In this document: in pieces, positions 6,199 through 7,255 of the stretch
How positions within the stretch are numbered: the stretch's first letter is position 1
How the letters are laid out: each line of letters opens with the position of its first letter
Origin: Propionibacteriaceae bacterium
GTDB lineage: Bacteria > Actinomycetota > Actinomycetes > Propionibacteriales > Propionibacteriaceae
Length of the DNA stretch: 7,255 nt
Assembly (NCBI GenBank): GCA_009781325.1
Contig: WQYJ01000097.1
Coordinates: 1 to 7,255 of the forward strand
Reading direction: 5' to 3'
The notes under the pieces: model-generated
Seen by the model: the letters and a program-made list of their open reading frames with translations, nothing else
What the model was told of the DNA's origin: nothing
Database searches by the model: none
Made by a program: the position numbers and the translations under genes

Positions 6199-6382
6199 GC
6201 TTGACCACAGACCCTACGTCGGCTGCCGGGGGTCCTGCCTGACGGCAGGATGACCGAGGCTTGACCACAGACCCTACGTCGGCTGCCGGGGGTCCTGCCT
6301 GACGGCAGGATGACCGAGGCTTGACCACAGACCCTACGTCGGCTGCCGGGGGTCCTGCCTGGCGGCAGGATGACCGAGGCTT
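6199..6382 (+). repeat. Tandem array of three 60-bp units, each with a REP-like palindrome
   Basis: The units are 6199-6258, 6259-6318 and 6319-6378, then a partial GCTT. Units 1 and 2 are identical; unit 3 differs at one base (G at 6362 for A at 6302). Each has GCTTGACCACAG, then CCCTACGTC, then a palindrome with TCCTGCC/GGCAGGA arms. The array fills the space between two convergent genes. Sixty being a multiple of three makes spurious open frames through it. Near-identity implies recent slippage or unequal recombination. Confidence 0.9.
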
Positions 6383-6403
6383 CGTTCCCTGTGGCATACT
6401 TTT

Positions 6404-6931
6404 TTAGGCTGCTTCGCAGGTGTCTCCGGTTCGTTTTAGGAGGTCAATGCTTTGCGGGGCTCCCCAGGCCCAGTACGCCAGCCAGATTTGGGAGTCCATC
6501 TGATACAGGTCATACACTCGTTTGCCCTCGTCGCTTACTCCGCCAATGAGGACTCGGGTAGAGAAGCCACTCAGATCAGGTAGTTGATCGGCTCCTTCAA
6601 CTACAGCCGACGAGAATTCATCTGCCTCAATCGGATATTCTCTGTAGTCAAAGATCATCGACTTTTTCTTCCTGGTGTCGGTATCGTAGGCGGTGATCGA
6701 ATCATCGCCGATGTCGAAGACATAGGCTATGCCCAAGCCATCTGGTGAGAGTTGGGGGCCTGTGTATAGATTCTCAGCAAACTCAAAACAGCCAGTGGTC
6801 TGCTCCCCAGTGGTCACTTCCTTGGATGCACACCCCGACACGCCGCCAATGACAAGGGTGATTCCTAGTAGGTACGCACTGATCAGCAGTGCAGTTCTTC
6901 CCTTAGCTTTTTTCACGACCACATGATTCAT
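6404..6931 (-). CDS. Putative lipoprotein with a PD40/TolB-like motif, function unknown
   Basis: A 175-residue product with a basic N-terminus (KKAKGR), a hydrophobic stretch (about 13-30) and a lipobox VSGC with C34 as the expected lipidated cysteine, so it should be exported and anchored to the outer face of the membrane. The mature part has LSPDGLGIAYVFD followed by AYDTDTRKKKS (about residues 61-90), which resembles one blade of a PD40/TolB-type beta-propeller; one blade is too little for a propeller. C48 and C172 could form a disulfide. I do not recognise the family. ATG at 6931 is chosen because GGAGG lies four bases upstream; a GTG at 6964 is in frame but would put the Shine-Dalgarno inside the gene. 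It is convergent with the hydrolase gene and separated from it by repeats, so no operon link exists. Confidence 0.75.
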   Translation of the reverse strand: MNHVVVKKAKGRTALLISAYLLGITLVIGGVSGCASKEVTTGEQTTGCFEFAENLYTGPQLSPDGLGIAYVFDIGDDSITAYDTDTRKKKSMIFDYREYPIEADEFSSAVVEGADQLPDLSGFSTRVLIGGVSDEGKRVYDLYQMDSQIWLAYWAWGAPQSIDLLKRTGDTCEAA

Positions 6932-6934
6932 ATA

Positions 6935-6940
6935 TCCTCC
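6935..6940 (-). promoter_or_regulatory. Shine-Dalgarno of the lipoprotein gene
   Basis: The complement reads GGAGGA, with GGAGG four bases before ATG at 6931. It is the strongest ribosome binding site in the window and fixes the lipoprotein start, although the spacing is slightly short. Confidence 0.7.
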
Positions 6941-7006
6941 GAAGAACAGGGGTACTGACCTCACTTCGTCGTGTGACGCTCCGTACCGAAATCCAGCTTA
7001 CAAGAG

Positions 7007-7025
7007 AAAAACGTGCCATGAGGCC
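7007..7025 (-). repeat. Dispersed GGCCCC/TGGCACGTTTTT motif, copy 3 (inverted)
   Basis: AAAAACGTGCCATGAGGCC is the inverse of the motif at 126-147 with one added base; the outer CCAGG arm is degraded. It lies just outside the REP doublet at 7032-7146 and upstream of the lipoprotein gene. With the copy at 7151-7171 it brackets that doublet. Confidence 0.55.
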
Positions 7026-7031
7026 CTCCCA

Positions 7032-7068
7032 CCGGTCATCCTGCCGCCAGGCAGGACCTCCGGCGGCC
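7032..7068 (-). repeat. REP-like palindromic element, copy R5 (inverted)
   Basis: It is nearly identical to R1, differing in the loop (GCCGCCAGGC against GCCGCTAGGC), with the TCCTGCC/GGCAGGA stem fully kept. It forms the left arm of a doublet with 7112-7146. Confidence 0.75.
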
Positions 7069-7111
7069 GACGTAGGGACTGAGGGTGGATCTTTGCCCCA
7101 CTCCATACTTT

Positions 7112-7146
7112 GGCTGCCGGGGGTCCTGCCTTCGGCAGGATGACCG
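7112..7146 (+). repeat. REP-like palindromic element, copy R6
   Basis: It has the same GGCTGCCGGGGG shoulder and TCCTGCC/GGCAGGA stem as the tandem-array copies, with a shortened loop (TTC). It pairs with R5 across a 43-bp spacer that, read inverted, shares both ends (AGTATGGA and CCCTACGTC) with the R1-to-R2 spacer. Confidence 0.75.
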
Positions 7147-7150
7147 TGCC

Positions 7151-7171
7151 AAAACGTGCCAGGGGGCCTGG
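7151..7171 (-). repeat. Dispersed GGCCCC/TGGCACGTTTTT motif, copy 4 (inverted)
   Basis: AAAACGTGCCA followed by GGGGGCCTGG directly abuts the right-hand inverted element, just as copy 1 abuts the left-hand one. The edge repeat therefore extends beyond the 83 exactly shared bases, with small differences. Confidence 0.55.
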
Positions 7172-7172
7172 A

Positions 7173-7255
7173 GGCTGTTGCATGAATCCAAGATGTGTTG
7201 TTTTCTGCACAAGATGTAGTATCACCTCAAGCAGTCACCACAATACCTAGTAGGA
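7173..7255. mobile_element. Right-hand inverted copy of the edge element, cut by the window end
   Basis: These 83 bases are the exact reverse complement of 42-124 and begin with the GGCTGTTGCATGAATC terminus. The window stops inside the element, so it may be another short copy or the end of a complete insertion sequence that continues beyond 7255. No reading frame of note is visible in this part. Confidence 0.65.

Noticed and set aside
6199..6382. CRISPR-like array
   Set aside because: The units are contiguous tandem copies with no unique spacers, and no cas genes are near.
6116..6397. Minus-strand 93-residue open frame with three RSSCRQAGPPAADVGSVVK repeats
   Set aside because: It is a translation of the 60-bp tandem array, open only because 60 is divisible by three. 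It has no ribosome binding site and lies across non-coding palindromes.
6932..6964. GTG start at 6964 for the lipoprotein
   Set aside because: A GGAGG Shine-Dalgarno sits just before ATG 6931, and the shorter form gives a normal signal peptide.

Overview
The window looks like an accessory region of a Gram-positive Actinomycetota chromosome of moderately high GC. The lineage is inferred from a leaderless-type promoter on the antitoxin gene, GC-leaning codon use, a long secreted enzyme ending in an actinobacterial-style Ig-like domain, and a Gram-positive-type lipoprotein. A genus cannot be named from the sequence.

Layout, left to right. Bases 1-134 are a short element with terminal inverted repeats, resembling a MITE or IS remnant. 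Next is a minus-strand 2H phosphoesterase gene (146-730). A divergent control region with three operator-like half-sites (745-791) separates it from a plus-strand VapBC-type toxin-antitoxin pair (802-1442) that ends in a hairpin-plus-T-tract terminator. A strong-looking promoter (1496-1525) and a leader of about 100 nt precede the dominant gene (1631-6061). That gene encodes a 1476-residue secreted glycoside hydrolase: signal peptide, N-terminal beta domain, clan GH-A barrel with catalytic glutamates at about 474 and 614, beta-sandwich, Ig-like region, two copies of a Trp-rich domain separated by a BACON-like domain, and a C-terminal Ig-like domain. Bases 6062-6403 carry a family of palindromic repeats, including three 60-bp tandem units. 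A convergent minus-strand lipoprotein gene follows (6404-6931), then another palindromic repeat doublet (7032-7146). The last 83 bases are an exact inverted copy of bases 42-124.

How it fits together. The genes do not form one pathway. The main cargo is a secreted, multi-domain glycan-active enzyme that probably binds and hydrolyses a complex external polysaccharide or glycoprotein glycan. The VapBC pair is a self-regulating module that could stabilise the locus. The inverted repeat copies at both edges make the segment look like a composite mobile or invertible cassette, but the right-hand copy is cut by the window end, so this remains an inference.

The most unusual content is (1) the enzyme's architecture, with a duplicated domain family I do not recognise and a BACON-like module in what seems to be an actinobacterium, and (2) three layered families of dispersed palindromic repeats that fill the intergenic spaces and supply a gene terminator and a stop codon.
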